A DNA stretch of 64,000 bases from Enchytraeus crypticus (GCA_905160935.1 CAJHZI010000205.1:1225001-1289000), one strand, 5' to 3'; counted from the first letter of the stretch, positions 40,020 to 51,204 are shown. The notes: generated by a model not told the origin, from the sequence alone. Translations and numbers: made by a program.

Positions 40020-40440
40020 CAAAGCCCTGATGACACCCGCTGGCAACCATTCATCCGTCCTAAGTGACCCCCTTGGAAAAATATAACAATTCCAACCCTG
40101 GTAGTAGCTTATACTATTTAAAATATTTTCATTAGAATTTAGAAACTCGATGTACTCAATGTACTCAATGTTGCGATAAGGGCAGTGTCGTAAGTTCTCG
40201 TAACCAGTAATTTTTACGTGGGATGGCCGTGGGGTGGCACTATGGCAGCTTCAAATGTGGAGGTGGCAGCTTGAAGTGGTAGTTGATAAACAATGCGTGG
40301 ATAAGTCTATGCAAATTTCTTTGGATTAGAGACAATTGGGTGGCAGCCCTTTAATTTTTGGGGTCAGCGCAGCCCCCCCCCCCCCCCCTGTAGTTACACC
40401 TCTTGGTTGGGGGGTTACATAATCGGACCTGATCATCAGA
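40020..40440. other. Spacer with a hAT-like G-rich terminus
   Basis: On the minus strand AGAGGTGTAACTACAGGG (near 40406) precedes a (G)15-type run and GCTGCGCTGACCCC, typical of hAT-type ends. The partner end was not found. Poly-C of about 16 occupies 40373-40388. Confidence 0.35.
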
Positions 40441-40534
40441 CAGATGTTCTTTGGAGGAAAAACTTTCAATCGAAAGAGCTTATGTTTAAGTTAAAACAAA
40501 TGTTAACCTCATTTTTCCACTCTATAACACATCA

Positions 40535-40605
40535 CAGACAGACTGGATTTTAACCCTGCACCTACTGATCCGCTGTTGAATAACTTGCCAACACATCAGC
40601 TACAC
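40535..40605 (-). mobile_element. SINE family 1 head, truncated
   Basis: On the minus strand GTTGGCAAGTTATTCAACAG, GCGGATCAGTAGGTGC and GGGTTAAAATCC match the head of the family at 6963. The body is absent. Confidence 0.55.
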
Positions 40606-40689
40606 AAAAAGAGCGTTCATGATATGCAATCTCAGCGATTAGCTATCGACCGTCTCTCACTTCCTCTTTCTCTCATTCTCTCTGTCTCT

Positions 40690-40696
40690 GTTTTTC

Positions 40697-40743
<47 letters not shown>
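40690..40743. repeat. (CT)n tract
   Basis: Pure CT of about 54 bp, preceded by imperfect CTCTGT units. Confidence 0.95.
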
Positions 40744-40746
<3 letters not shown>

Positions 40747-40854
40747 AACCACAGTTTAACTGTCGGTCCATAGCATATGACTCTTCCAATCAATTCTTTC
40801 AAAAACTTTCCTTTGCCTAGATATATATCTCTCTTTATTCTTCTGTCAAATTCC

Positions 40855-40990
40855 AGGTCCAAGGTACATATTCATACTGAGAGTCTGCTTCCACGCTACA
40901 CATTGAGAGCACTCCGTAAACTAGCAAATTCATCCCTTCGCAAAAGCGATGAATTTGCAATGCCTTTTGATACGCCTTTCCTGTACATTA
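40855..40990 (+). repeat. Dispersed repeat Y, partial copy
   Basis: AAGGTACATATTCATACTGA, AGTCTGCTTCC and ATTCATCCCTTCGCAAA match 19350-19440. It begins inside a 37-bp sequence at 40804-40840 that recurs exactly at 41162-41198. Confidence 0.55.
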
Positions 40991-41083
40991 TGCTGTATTG
41001 AGCTATATCGAGACACTGTCTCTTCTCAAAGCGGTCTCGTGACGTTTTAAATGTCTTGCTCTTTGCCCAGGTCTTTAACCTCT

Positions 41084-41388
41084 GATTCTAGCATACTACC
41101 TAAGTATTTAGGTAGTATGCTAGAATACTACCTAAATACTTATATACGGAGTATTGTAAACAACTTTCCTTTGCCTAGATATATATCTCTCTTTATTCCG
41201 ATTCTAGCATACTACCTAAGTATTTAGGTAGTATGCTAGAATCAGAAAAAGATTTAAATCTAAGGAAAAAATTAACAATGATGGCATTTAATAAATATAA
41301 ATCTAAACTAACAAATAAAAAAATTAAGCTTGAAAATAAGAATTAAAGTATTTAATATTTTAATTCTTATTTTCAAGCTTAATTTTTT
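41084..41388. repeat. Cluster of snap-back palindromes at a LINE 5' end
   Basis: GATTCTAGCATACTACCTAA, GTAT and its reverse complement occur at 41084-41126 and again at 41200-41243. A third palindrome with arms of about 28 bp (AATTAAGCTTGAAAATAAG) spans about 41317-41388. The second merges directly into the LINE frame LGSMLESEKDLNL. Confidence 0.9.
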
Positions 41389-42110
41389 ATTTATTATTTA
41401 TTTATGGGTATATGATATTTAATATAATTCTCAATAGTTTTCTTTGAAATATATCTATTTTACTTTCCATGCTTTTAGTTATTATCCATAATTCACTATT
41501 ATATTCAATGGTAGGTTTGATATACTGTATATATTAAAATATTTAATATACACAGTATATCAAACCTTTTATATACAGTATATAAAAGGTTTGATATACT
41601 GTATATATTAAAATATTTAATATATACAGTATATCAAACCTATCTTTGTATATAATAGTGAATTATGGATAATAACTAAAAGCATGGAAAGTAAAATAGA
41701 TATATTTCAAAGAAAACTATTGAGAATTATATTAAATATAAAATACCCACACATAATTAGCAATACGGACCTATATGACAGAACACAAGAAAAACCATGG
41801 AGTGAATTAATAAAATTCAAAAGACTTAGTTGGATAGGACATATGCTAAGATTGGATGAAAATACTCCATTAAGAAAGCTCTAAATTATTGAATAACAAA
41901 TAATAAAATGAAATTAGGTATGGAAAATAAATATACTTTAATTAACAATATAATAAAGATTTTAAAAAACAAGTAGACACTAAATATAACGTCACACAGA
42001 GTCATGTCTATGATCTTGGCCCAGGACCGGTATCAGTGAAGACAGAGGGTAAAAGAGTCTGCTCTGGTGTACACAAAGTGACGTTACACAGAGAAAAGAA
42101 GACGAAGATG
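41224..42110 (+). mobile_element. LINE C-terminal fragment, rearranged by palindromes
   Basis: LGSMLESEKDLNLRKKL (41230) and MAFNKYKSKLT precede the palindromic stretch. After it, YNSELWIITKSMESKIDIFQ, RKLLRIILNIKYPHIIS, QEKPWSELIKFKRLSW and IGHMLRLDENTPLRK run open at 41655-41884. This is the C-terminal end of an RTE/L1-like LINE. GGTGTACACAAAGTGACG near 42055 belongs to its 3' end, before (TA)n. The section between the two coding pieces is replaced by a 90-bp inverted repeat and nested palindromes. Confidence 0.65.
41415..41739. repeat. 90-bp inverted repeat with nested palindromes
   Basis: Arms 41415-41504 and 41650-41739 are reverse complements. Between them GGTTTGATATACTGTATATA occurs in alternating orientation four times, and TTTTATATACAGTATATAAA is itself a palindrome. 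The right arm is LINE coding sequence (SELWIITKSMESKIDIF), so the left arm is its inverted copy. Confidence 0.9.
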
Positions 42111-42142
42111 TATATATATAATATATATTATATTATATATAT

Positions 42143-42201
<59 letters not shown>

Positions 42202-42235
42202 GTATATATATAATCTGAATGTAATTATATTATGG

Positions 42236-42298
<63 letters not shown>
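42111..42298. repeat. (TA)n tracts
   Basis: Two long TA runs (about 42140-42190 and 42238-42298) separated by ATGTATATATAATCTG and short unique sequence. Confidence 0.95.
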
Positions 42299-42301
42299 TA
42301 T

Positions 42302-42360
42302 AATAATAAAGGTTTAACGTCCGTTTCCTCATCCAGGGATAATGTCAGGGACATCCGCAA
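42302..42360 (-). mobile_element. Short LINE/SINE 3' tail (GGACGTTAAAC type)
   Basis: AATAAAGGTTTAACGTCCG, TTTCCTCATCCAGGG and TCAGGGACATCC: the reverse complement of the tail at 24745. Confidence 0.6.
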
Positions 42361-42367
42361 TCATACT

Positions 42368-42470
42368 GAATGCTGATCAGTATGTGCGGAGTTCAAATCC
42401 TGGGCTCGCCCGTCACTGACATCGCTTTCGAGTGATGAAACTGACTTTAACCTCAGCTATACCAGCTATC
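42368..42470 (+). mobile_element. tRNA-derived SINE, family 1
   Basis: GATCAGTATGTGCGGAG, TTCAAATCCTGGGCTCGCCC and GTCACTGACATCGCTTTCGA. The A-box part is truncated by the tail at 42302-42360. Confidence 0.7.
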
Positions 42471-42479
42471 AATTACATC

Positions 42480-42795
42480 CTTTAGTAAGCCATACCCCCG
42501 TATATGTCTTTGTGAAAGCTGTGATTCGATATATTTTTTATATGATGTATGGTATTTGTATTTCAAGTAAAGTATTTAATGATGCTGCTGTATATGTAAA
42601 GATGAAAAAATATTGTGTTTTATGGAAGTGTTATCCTAGGCGTATATAATAATTTTTTTAATAGTAGCTGATTTATTTATTTAGAATGATGGAAGATGGC
42701 TTTGAAGACATTTCTTCAGGTTTGTTTATTTCTTTAAATTGCGAGTTAAACGTCAAGGTCAGAACCCTGAAGGGTTTCTCTTAAAGAAGTAAGGA
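42480..42795. other. AT-rich spacer
   Basis: No gene. The piece near 42590-42640 resembles 15575-15615, suggesting an old dispersed repeat. Confidence 0.35.
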
Positions 42796-42799
42796 GTAT

Positions 42800-42945
42800 C
42801 GATGATCCTGAAAGGTGAATGCCCGAGATTTTACTCTCTGATGAGCTCTACCAGGAATTGATCCCGGTATCTTGGGAACAGCTATTTAAAGCTTTTTGAC
42901 TTCACCTATCACGCTTACACCTCTAAGCCACCGGTCAAGGTGCAA
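42800..42945 (-). mobile_element. tRNA-derived SINE, family 2
   Basis: On the minus strand GGTGGCTTAGAGGTGTAAG (A box) near 42920 and GGGATCAATTCCTGG (B box) near 42860, then GAGAGTAAAATCTCGGGC. The same body occurs in the 3' LTR insert at 21950-22245. Confidence 0.65.
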
Positions 42946-43330
42946 GCGCTCATGTTTAGTTTTCATGTCAAATTCTTTTGGTTAATGTCATGTTTTGTAT
43001 TCACTTATGTTTGCTGTTCAGTTTTGTGTATAGTACTAGATTTATATGCATATATGAATGTTGTCAAATCGCATATAAAATATACGCATTCTGCTTTATA
43101 TTTTTATAAACTTATTCAATTACACATGTGCATATATTTTAGAAATGTATAATCACAACACTTTTATGTAGGTTCAATTCACAACACTACAAATTATTCT
43201 GCATATTACTAGTCATACTACATATTTTTAGCTATATATATTTGAATTGTAATTTGTTAATTTATTCATTTTGTATTTAAGATTCTCACACTGCCTTTAT
43301 GGAAGGAAATTGAATTTCACTTAAATGTTG
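42946..43330. other. Unassigned; short membrane-like frame
   Basis: A 70-codon plus frame at 42940-43152 is hydrophobic (FWLMSCFVFTYVCCSVLCIV) but AT-driven. No start context or splice signal supports it as a gene. Confidence 0.25.
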
Positions 43331-43334
43331 TTTT

Positions 43335-43775
43335 AAATTGCATGTACCTTGTATGGACCTTGAGGAAGGAAGATATCAGAAAACTAGAGGCATTTGAAAT
43401 GTGGACATAGAGAACCATGGAAAGGATTGGCTGTACGCAAAAGGTTACAAATGAGGAATTTCTTTGGAGAGTTTGTAAGTTGGAGAGAGTTGTAGAGTTT
43501 GTATAGACAGTTGATAAATGTATTACGACATAGGAAGAAAAATTAGATAGGACACATCATAGAGGTGGAAAGACTACAAAAAGGGGTTATAGAAGGCAGA
43601 ATGAGAGGAAATAAAGGCAGAGGCACTCCGAGATTAGAAATGTTAGATGATTTAAAGATTCACTCATATGTGGACATGAAGGGGAAAGCGTCAGACAAAG
43701 AGCGTAGGCGTCATATACCATGGATCTGCCAGTAGGCCGTGCACTAAGAGAGAGAGTGAGAGAGACATTGGTTTT
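43335..43775 (+). mobile_element. RTE-like LINE C-terminus and 3' UTR
   Basis: GAAGGAAGATATCAGAAAAC, ATTTGAAATGTGGACATAG, TATTACGACATAGGAAG, GAAATGTTAGATGATTTAAA, CTCATATGTGGACATGAAG, CCATGGATCTGCCAGTAGG and GTGCACTAAGAGAG, ending in (GA)n. Frame broken in several places. It is a useful full-length view of the family 3' UTR. Confidence 0.8.
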
Positions 43776-44163
43776 AAAATATGTGTTATCTAAGAATATC
43801 ATTTATATTGTTCATATTTTTATAACGAAAAAGGTTTTTCCTAGTCTAGGGGATGCTATTTCATTACTGTTAAGGATAACCTCCTCAGCTATCAACAACA
43901 TTTGTAGCTCGTATTTTTTTTTACTAATTTATTACCTATTTATAAAAAAACACACAAGTAGTGTGTTGTAGTTAATAAATTAGGTAATAAATTAATAAAA
44001 CTAGAAGGATGCTTCAAGAAGCCGTTGAAGCATCCTTCTAGATTTGTTGAACATACTTTAAAACTGTCCTTTGAATGATACTGTTGCGTGATGTATTTAG
44101 ATTGTGGAAGGTGTTTTAAATGTGGATTACACAATACACTTGAGTGTATATTGTTCATTGCAG
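43776..44163. other. Spacer with AT-rich inverted repeats
   Basis: Holds the 17-bp-arm palindrome at 44001-44041 and a weaker inverted pair (ATTTATTACCTA and TAGGTAATAAAT) at about 43925-43995. No gene. Confidence 0.4.
44001..44041. repeat. Palindrome, 17-bp arms
   Basis: CTAGAAGGATGCTTCAA, spacer GAAGCCG, then the exact reverse complement. It resembles in style the palindromes at 32227 and 41084. Confidence 0.95.
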
Positions 44164-44282
44164 AAATGTCTCAGTCGAGTTTAGGCAACAAGACTCCGGT
44201 GAAAAATGAAGCGAGGTTTGACGATGGCGATTATGATGATGAATTTGAGAGCGTCTCTCAGGTCACAGGCCCGGTAGCTTAA
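44164..44282 (+). CDS. Candidate host exon or small acidic ORF
   Basis: A good acceptor (ATATTGTTCATTGCAG) is followed by AAATG and a 38-residue open frame, MSQSSLGNKTPVKNEARF then DDGDYDDEFESVSQVTGPVA, to TAA. The patch is GC-richer than its surroundings. ATG has A at -3. It could be the last exon of a gene lying upstream, or a coding exon after a 5' UTR intron. The acidic DDGDYDDEFE run is typical of disordered tails. No family recognised. Confidence 0.35.
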
Positions 44283-44444
44283 TTCCATTTGCTAATATTC
44301 GTAACAAGTTTAACTTATTATTAGTAACTTTTTCAATTTTCCGTCTTTTTAAATGCAATAGCTTTGCCAAACGTTTGCCATGCGCTGTCGACAGCAGTCA
44401 TCGTAAGTCCTATAGGACGTTCGTTTGCTACTGTCGACATGCAC

Positions 44445-44720
44445 TCACCGCTGGCTCAGTGGTGAAACCTTAGATTTAAGTAATCCTAAGGTGCTCTGTT
44501 CTACTCCCCTAGCAGATTTCTCAGAACTTGGTCCTACTTGATTTTTTTAGTTTAGTATGGTGTTTAGGTTTAGACGTATCAAGTTGTAGTCTTATAGGTA
44601 TGATTAGGGCTTTGGACTAGGATTAGAGTTACTTTTGTGGTTAGATTTTGATTAGGAGTTTCGGTTAAAGTAAGGGTTGGGCTTTTGATTATAATTAGGT
44701 TTATTATTATGGTTTATGGG
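44445..44720 (+). mobile_element. tRNA-derived SINE, family 5, plus orientation
   Basis: CGCTGGCTCAGTGGTGAAAC (A box) near 44451 and TGCTCTGTTCTACTCC (B box) near 44493, then a body with GATTAGGGCTTTGG, GTGGTTAGATTTTG and GGTTAAAGTAAGGG, the decayed TTAGGG-like style of 27990 and 31465. Confidence 0.5.
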
Positions 44721-45265
44721 TATTTTTATTTTTACCTATTTTAACTTCACATAACACTAAATATTAGGTTTGATGAATTTGTGGTTATTAATTTTTCATT
44801 CGATATAATTAATGTTACATTTGTTTTTCGTACTTCGAATGTTTTGAAACGTTGCAGATGTCTGTGTACGAACGTACATAGATATCTGCAATGGAATGAT
44901 GTGTATAATACCAGCATTTACGTTTTCCCGAAGCGTAGTCAGTGAGAGAATGGAAGGTATAGAAAAAGGAATAGTTATGTCGTATCGTAAGACGTGGATA
45001 CAGTTTAACGTCGGTCTCGGAAGACGACGATGATGACGGTGAGGAAACTAGTCGTAGATGCCAAGTACGTGATCTGCAGTCATTGTAACCAAATAGGCAG
45101 CTGACAATGTGAGAGACTGCGAAGAACACACTGGACGCGAGAGATACTTTATTCATTTAATTTTAATTAACTTTATTTTACAGTTAAACAATAAACATTG
45201 TTTCAACAAAAAAATCCCAATAAGAGTCTTTATATAGCATTTAGTCTAAAGCTAAAATACTTATC
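44721..45265. other. Unassigned sequence
   Basis: A minus frame (44815-45156) contains a serine run (SSPSSSSSS); on the plus strand the same bases read EDDDDDGEETSR near 45015-45055. Neither is convincing as a gene. TTTAACGTCGGTCTC near 45004 resembles the LINE/SINE tail family. Confidence 0.25.
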
Positions 45266-45269
45266 CATC

Positions 45270-47630
45270 AAAGGTTAGCGTTTAGATGGTAAAGAGAAAG
45301 GATGAGCCCTCTCCCTGAGCTTAAAGTTCAAATTATCTTTTAGCGGTGGAAGTAGCCGGTGCTGGACATGCTGTTTGTTACTGATGATAGCGTTAAACAA
45401 TTTCTCGTCAGCATCGGCAGCGATATCTTCAAAAGATCGTATTCCATCGAAGAAGTTACATCTTGTAGCCTTCCTGAGGAAGGCTTCAAGGCGCTCTCTC
45501 TCGGAGGAACCAATATAACCCCACCAAAATTGCGATGCATAGTTTGATCTGGAGAGTACAATAGATTTAAGACAGTGGCAATTAGGTCAGAATTAAGACC
45601 TTTGGATTTTAGGGTGCGAATGGCAAAATGATTAGAATAGAAATTGCTAATTATGTCATCAACGTGGACAGAAAAGGAAAAGTTGGATTGTAGTGTAACG
45701 CCTAAGCACTTCATGTTGTTGACTCTAACAATTCCATCGAGGGGCGGTGGCACAGAACTTGCTAGAAATCTAGATCGCGGAGGATGGAAAAGAAGTTCAC
45801 GGGATTTTGACTTACTCAACTGTAGATTGTTTGTACTGGACCACAAGTCAATGTTAGCAAGTTCATCGTCAGTGATATAAAGATATTGAGATGGGACAAT
45901 GAGGCATCAGCGCACTTTAAAATGTCATTATGAGAGTGGATAGGTCTTAAATCTGAAGCAGTAATGGAATATGAAGCGGGACCAATAGGTGAACCTTGTA
46001 CAGCACTAGCTGAAATATTTACAGTAGAGGATACATTGCCATCAAATTTCGTGTAATGTTAACGGCCAATAAAGAAACTAACAAGTCAATTATGGGTGCA
46101 GGTTGGTATGTCCAGATAAGCAAACTTTTCAATAACAGTCTGATCCGATCAAAAGCTTTGCTAAAATCGAGAACGATGACTCTGACAAAGGAACTACTTT
46201 ACAACATTTGTGACATACTCTGATAGAGTGCTCTCAAGGCACCTGTGGTAGATCCGGTTGGCCTGATGGCCAACTGATCATATAAACAAAGTGTAGCAGG
46301 AGGACATAATAGAGCAGAATAAATGTAAGATGAAATGATGACTCTCTCACAAAGTCTGGAAAGAACAGGGGTGATGGAGATAGGATGAAAATCGGATAGT
46401 GCAGAGGGTTTAGAAACTTTAGACAAAGGTATAATACAAGAAGTTTTCCACTGATTAGGGACAACAGACTGTGCCATGGAAGTATTTAAAAGTGTTGTTA
46501 GAGGTTGACAGAATACAGGAGCAGACAACCTGAGAAACCAGGCAGTTAGACCATCCAATCCAGTAGCGGTTGGCTTCAGGTTGTTCAATATATTAAAAAC
46601 TTGAAATTCAGAAAGTGGATTAAAATTGGCCTTAGAATTGGTACTTTTGAAGAGAGGATCAGAATATTTAGGGTCAGCTGATATATTAGCGCATGATCGT
46701 TAAGGACATCAGCAGTGATGTTGCCAGGGACTAGATGCTTAGATATTTTCCCTAACCATTGCTTTACCATTTGCCAGAGTTCAGCCGTCGATGAATCTGT
46801 ATTGAGACGCGAGAGCTGTTTAGAATTAGCTTAGCAATTAGATTACCAATTTTTTAAACAAGATAGTTTGCCTTTTCAACCTTGCCAGAGCGCTTTAGAG
46901 CATTCTTTGGTCGTAACAAAGTTTTGATTTCTGGCGATACAAAGCTTGGGTCATTAGAGGTTAATGTTATTGTCTTTGGGGGAAAGAAATCATCTTGCAG
47001 CTTCCGAGCAATCAAATAAAATTCATCAAACATGTCTTGTACATCCATGTTAGACATGTCTTTAAAGACACTATTGTTAGACTGATAGTTAAGGTAACAA
47101 GCATTAAGAGAAGGGAATTTCTGGCGAAAGGTAACCCTATGTTTTCTTTTAGTATTGCAGAGAATTTGAGCATCAGAATAAGCTACAATAGCACTTTTGT
47201 CGCTAGTTACTGTGGGTTAATGACCTTAACGTTATCAAAAAGATCTTCAATTGAAAGAATATGGTCTAGTTGATTTTGACCTCTAGTAGGTTCGTTGGTT
47301 AAATCAACCAGACCCCTAATATGCGAAATTAAATTAGAATTCAAACGGTTAGAGTCACCCCTAATATAGCATATCAAAGTCATGTAAGCTAAATAGATGC
47401 TCATATGATCTTTCAAAAAAGGCAAGAAAGTTATCAATGCTATAAATAGGATTGAGCGGATGATACAATGCACCAACACTCCCACAGCTATAGACTGAGA
47501 TTTGTGAGAACATTTGACCCACAGAAGTTCGTAATCTGAATTGCTACAGTCAGTGGTAACTAGTCATAGAATCTCGAGCATATATGGCCACCACCTCGTC
47601 TACCTAACCTATCCAACCGATGTATGTTAT
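45270..47630 (-). mobile_element. CR1-like LINE (family A), endonuclease to C-terminus
   Basis: Reading leftwards: RLDRLGRRGGG and YHPLNPIYSID (endonuclease, 47450-47620), STDSSTAELW-like linker, NNLKPTATGLDGLTAWFLR near 46580 and VPNQWKTSCIIPLSKV, SDFHPISITPVLSRLCERV, DQLAIRPTGSTTGALR (RT fingers, 46250-46440). Next come the disturbed palm, NNLQLSKSKSRELLFHPP near 45820, VRVNNMKCLGVTLQSNFSF and the end FHR. Motif A and YADD are lost or unreadable, and many frame changes are present. It is the same family as 32530-33695. Confidence 0.75.
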
Positions 47631-49170
47631 CATGATTAGAAAATGAAATATAGAATTGTGTGTCGTCTGCTTAGAAATGAAAATTTATGGAGGACTGAGC
47701 AAGCAGGTAGCTAGGAGGAGTGATATATAAAGAAAAGAGCAATAGACCTAATACTGAACTTTGAGGAACACCGCGTAGGAGGGGTAGTTCAGAAGAGCGA
47801 TTTTGACCAATAACGACCGATTGTGTGCGACATGAGATATGATGCGAGTTGGGAAATAGCAGAATCATAAATGCCAAAACAGCATGTAAGTCTATTTATT
47901 AGAATGCCTTGATCAATTGAATCGAAGGTAGCAGAGAGAGATGGACGAACCAAAACAGAAACCTGTTTACTACTCATGGCTAAGATCAGTACGGATACGA
48001 AGAAGAGCGGTTTCAGTAGAATGGAGTTTTCTACAGGCAGATTGATAATGAGAGAGTGAAGGGATAGAATCAAGATGAGTGTATAAACGGGTATAAATTA
48101 CCTTTTCAAGAAGTTTAGAGATGAACTTAATATTTGAAATAGGATGGAAACTGGAAAGATCTCTTTTGGTAGAGAAGGCTTTTTGGCAAAGGAGATACAA
48201 CAGCTTGTTTGAAGGAGGTCGGGAAGATACCTTCTGAGAGTGAGTGGTTGATTAAGTATGTGACTGGAGTAACTAAAACATCAATACAGGATTTCAGTAA
48301 TCTTGTCGGAATAACATCGAGGCAGCAAGATGAGTTGGTGGATCGAAGAATAGAATTGCGTATTTTTCCCGGTTTAACTGGTTCAAAACCAGAAAGTAGT
48401 GGTGGCTCAGGCATATTTACAGAAATGGTGGGGTCGGCGTTAATGGAGTTTGAGTGTATAGAGTTACAGAGTTTGGCATATTTGGTAATTGTATCGTCGG
48501 AAAAGGTGAGAAAAGAGGTAATAGGAGATAATGGTGAGTTGGTAGAGGGGAGGGATTTGGGAATGGTGCGATGAAGCGGAGAATCAAATGCTACCCTATA
48601 ATTTCTAGGGGCAGTTCTGATTCTAGGAGATTAGATTTTGATAATGCAGGCTTTTAGCAGAACAAATCATTTTATTTAATAATTTTATGTATTTGAGGTA
48701 CTTAGACTTAATGTCAGGATTTCGCGGTTGAGGTGGATTTTTCAGGTCCTTCCTGAACTAAGTTTCAAGTTTGGAACGTTCAGATTTTTGTTTAAGGTCT
48801 ATTGAGAAATAAAGGATTTCCTTCGGCATGAGCGGCAATAAATGGTTTCTAGAGGAGCATGCTTATTTAATATGGAAGAAAGTAAAGAGCTAAACTGAAT
48901 TGAGAATAGAGCAACAATTGAAGAGGGATTAGAATACAAAGAGGAGGACAAAAAAATCAGTAGAGAAGGCATCAGTGTCAATAGAAAAGTTTTTTCTGTA
49001 AGTTTTAAGTGTTCTGGAAGGGTGTACATTAACAGTCACAGGCAATTTACAGAAAATTGCACTGTGATCTGATAATGAAAAATCGGAGATTTCATGATCA
49101 AGAAATGACATGTTGTTTCGAGCAATAAACAGATCAAGAATGTGACCAGAGGAGTGAGTAGGAGAAGATA
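47631..49170 (-). mobile_element. CR1-like LINE (family B), endonuclease and RT, 3' end missing
   Basis: Reading leftwards: SGHILDLFIAR and SDFSLSDHSAIFC (endonuclease SDH near 49070), SCCLDVIPTRLLKSCIDVL near 48330, FHPISNIKFISKLLEKVIYT near 48140, RKLHSTETALLRI near 48010, FDSIDQGILINRL (damaged motif A) near 47900 and GVPQSSVLGLLLFSLY near 47760. It ends at ADDTQFYISFS near 47660, where family A begins. Stops and frame changes are common; QGS has become QSS. It was cut off in the palm by the neighbouring LINE or by truncation. Confidence 0.75.
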
Positions 49171-49172
49171 TA

Positions 49173-49552
49173 CAGTACAACTCTCGTGATAAGACCGCGA
49201 CACGGTATTTACACTTGATGGTTTAAGGTATGACTTTAGTTTTATAGCCACGCCTACACTGAGCGCGACTCTCGTTACTCACGCCGTACTCCGGCGCGAA
49301 TAAGGAGAGAATTTCGGCGCTGTAGCGACCGGAATCGCGCCTGGCGATAGCGCGACAACAGCCAGATTCACCCGTGAATTACGCGTGATTAGCGCTCAGC
49401 GTCGCCGTGGCTATAAAACTAAAGTCACACCTTAAAACCATGAAGTCTCTAATGATTTATCACTTTGGCCTCAGTAGGTCTACAAACTGTTGAGTACTCT
49501 ATCTCCTGCTGACGAACTAATCGACTACCTTGACTAATCGACAAATACATAT
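49173..49552 (+). mobile_element. pogo-like DNA transposon end, CpG-rich (block B)
   Basis: The terminus follows TATA. The interior has GCGCGACTCTCGTTACTC, GCGCTGTAGCGACCGG and GATAGCGCGACAACAG. It lies inside the endonuclease region of the family B LINE. Confidence 0.6.
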
Positions 49553-49559
49553 ATAGATG

Positions 49560-49631
<72 letters not shown>

Positions 49632-49876
49632 ATATACACAAGTATTTAATATATATGTATTATATATATATATATATCTATTATATATATATATATATAT
49701 ATCTATGTCATCCGTGTTAAATACACTCTAAATAACGTATACCATACATATGCATGTGAATACAAATCTATGATTATATCTATTATAGATATATATGTAT
49801 ATATATTAATATATATGTATTATATATATACATTATATATATATTATATATAGATATATTATATATTATATATATG

Positions 49877-49907
<31 letters not shown>

Positions 49908-49957
49908 TATATATATACTATTATATATATGTATTTGTATATATACACTTTAATTTG

Positions 49958-49988
<31 letters not shown>

Positions 49989-49990
49989 TA

Positions 49991-50030
<40 letters not shown>

Positions 50031-50040
50031 CCTTTATATA
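49560..50040. repeat. (TA)n tracts with interruptions
   Basis: Several long TA runs broken by short unique pieces, including the ATACACTCTAAATAAC segment shared with block A. Confidence 0.9.
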
Positions 50041-50087
50041 TACATGTATTGTATATATACTACTTTAATTTTCTTTTATATATATAT

Positions 50088-50148
50088 ATTAGGTAAACAG
50101 GATTGTTTTCTCAGCGAATTACGCACATGCTCAGTAAATGTTAGTCGA

Positions 50149-50225
<77 letters not shown>
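50088..50225 (+). mobile_element. SINE-like head, truncated by (TA)n
   Basis: TTAGGTAAACAGGATTG, CAGCGAATTACGCACATG and AATGTTAGTCGAAG, then pure TA to 50223. This is the first 65 bp of the repeat at 30548. Confidence 0.65.
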
Positions 50226-50226
<1 letters not shown>

Positions 50227-50839
50227 CCTATACTTGAGTGTAGGACTACATGTGTGCATAAAAGAAAAGATATGAAAATGGTCAATTTTATCCAAACTTG
50301 TATTTGAACCCGAACCTCTCTATCCTAAGGCGGACGTTATACTAATGTAGCATAAGCCTTTCAATAAATCAGTACCTAAAAAATTCTAAAATATGAAAAA
50401 GTTGTTTTCAATATAGGCCCAAAAGTTGTCGAAGTAGGCCTTCACTGAGTAAATTGAAGACAAAGAAGCAACTCTATTTAATTCTGAATAAAAGTGCTCA
50501 AAATTCTTTAAAGGAACAAATATTTCATGCATGTACATTGATAGAAACGTTTTTTACGTTACTTGATGTAATTCCAATTAAAATGGAAAATGTAAATTTT
50601 GGCTAATGACTGGACTTTTTGAACTAAAAGAATATTCGACACACTATGCTTCTATATCCATTAAAATTTTAAATTAAATTGAACAAAATTTTATTATTTT
50701 AAATGCAGTGGTTGGGATGTACACTGTGACAGGGTCTAAGATTCGAATAAGGGGTAGGGGGAAGAGCTTAATTGTTATTGTTGAATAGACTTTAAAAAAC
50801 AAATTGATTGTCATTTTAATTTAACTTTTTTAACTATCT

Positions 50840-50990
50840 CTAACCCTACACCCTACCCTTTACCCTGACCCTAAACATATTCCTAAGAAACTGAAAAAAT
50901 AAAAGTGACGCGAGCAAGAATCGAACCCCGAACCCCATGATCTAAAGCCTAGCATCTACACCACTGAACCACCGAGGTTTTCGGTTGAAA
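50840..50990 (-). mobile_element. tRNA-derived SINE, family 5 (block B)
   Basis: Partner of 31465-31625: CGGTGGTTCAGTGGTGTAG near 50978, GGGGTTCGATTCTTG near 50930, body with GGGTCAGGGTAAAGGG. Confidence 0.65.
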
Positions 50991-51204
50991 GCAGTTGAAT
51001 AGATAGTGTCAACATATCCTACCAGAAAATCTTAATCCTATAAGTCCTCCCACTAGTATTCATTCCAAGACTTTGTTCACGGTGTACATCCCTGTACATC
51101 CTAACAAAAATGCGTATTTTAAATTAAATTTTAAGTTTCAAAATTTTAAATTGACGTTATATGAAGTTAACAGTAGCACTACCAAATTTATATGCACTCA
51201 ATGT

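Noticed and set aside
44815-45156. 113-codon minus frame with a serine run
   Set aside because: No start context, splice signal or domain; the run is a shadow of GAY-rich sequence.
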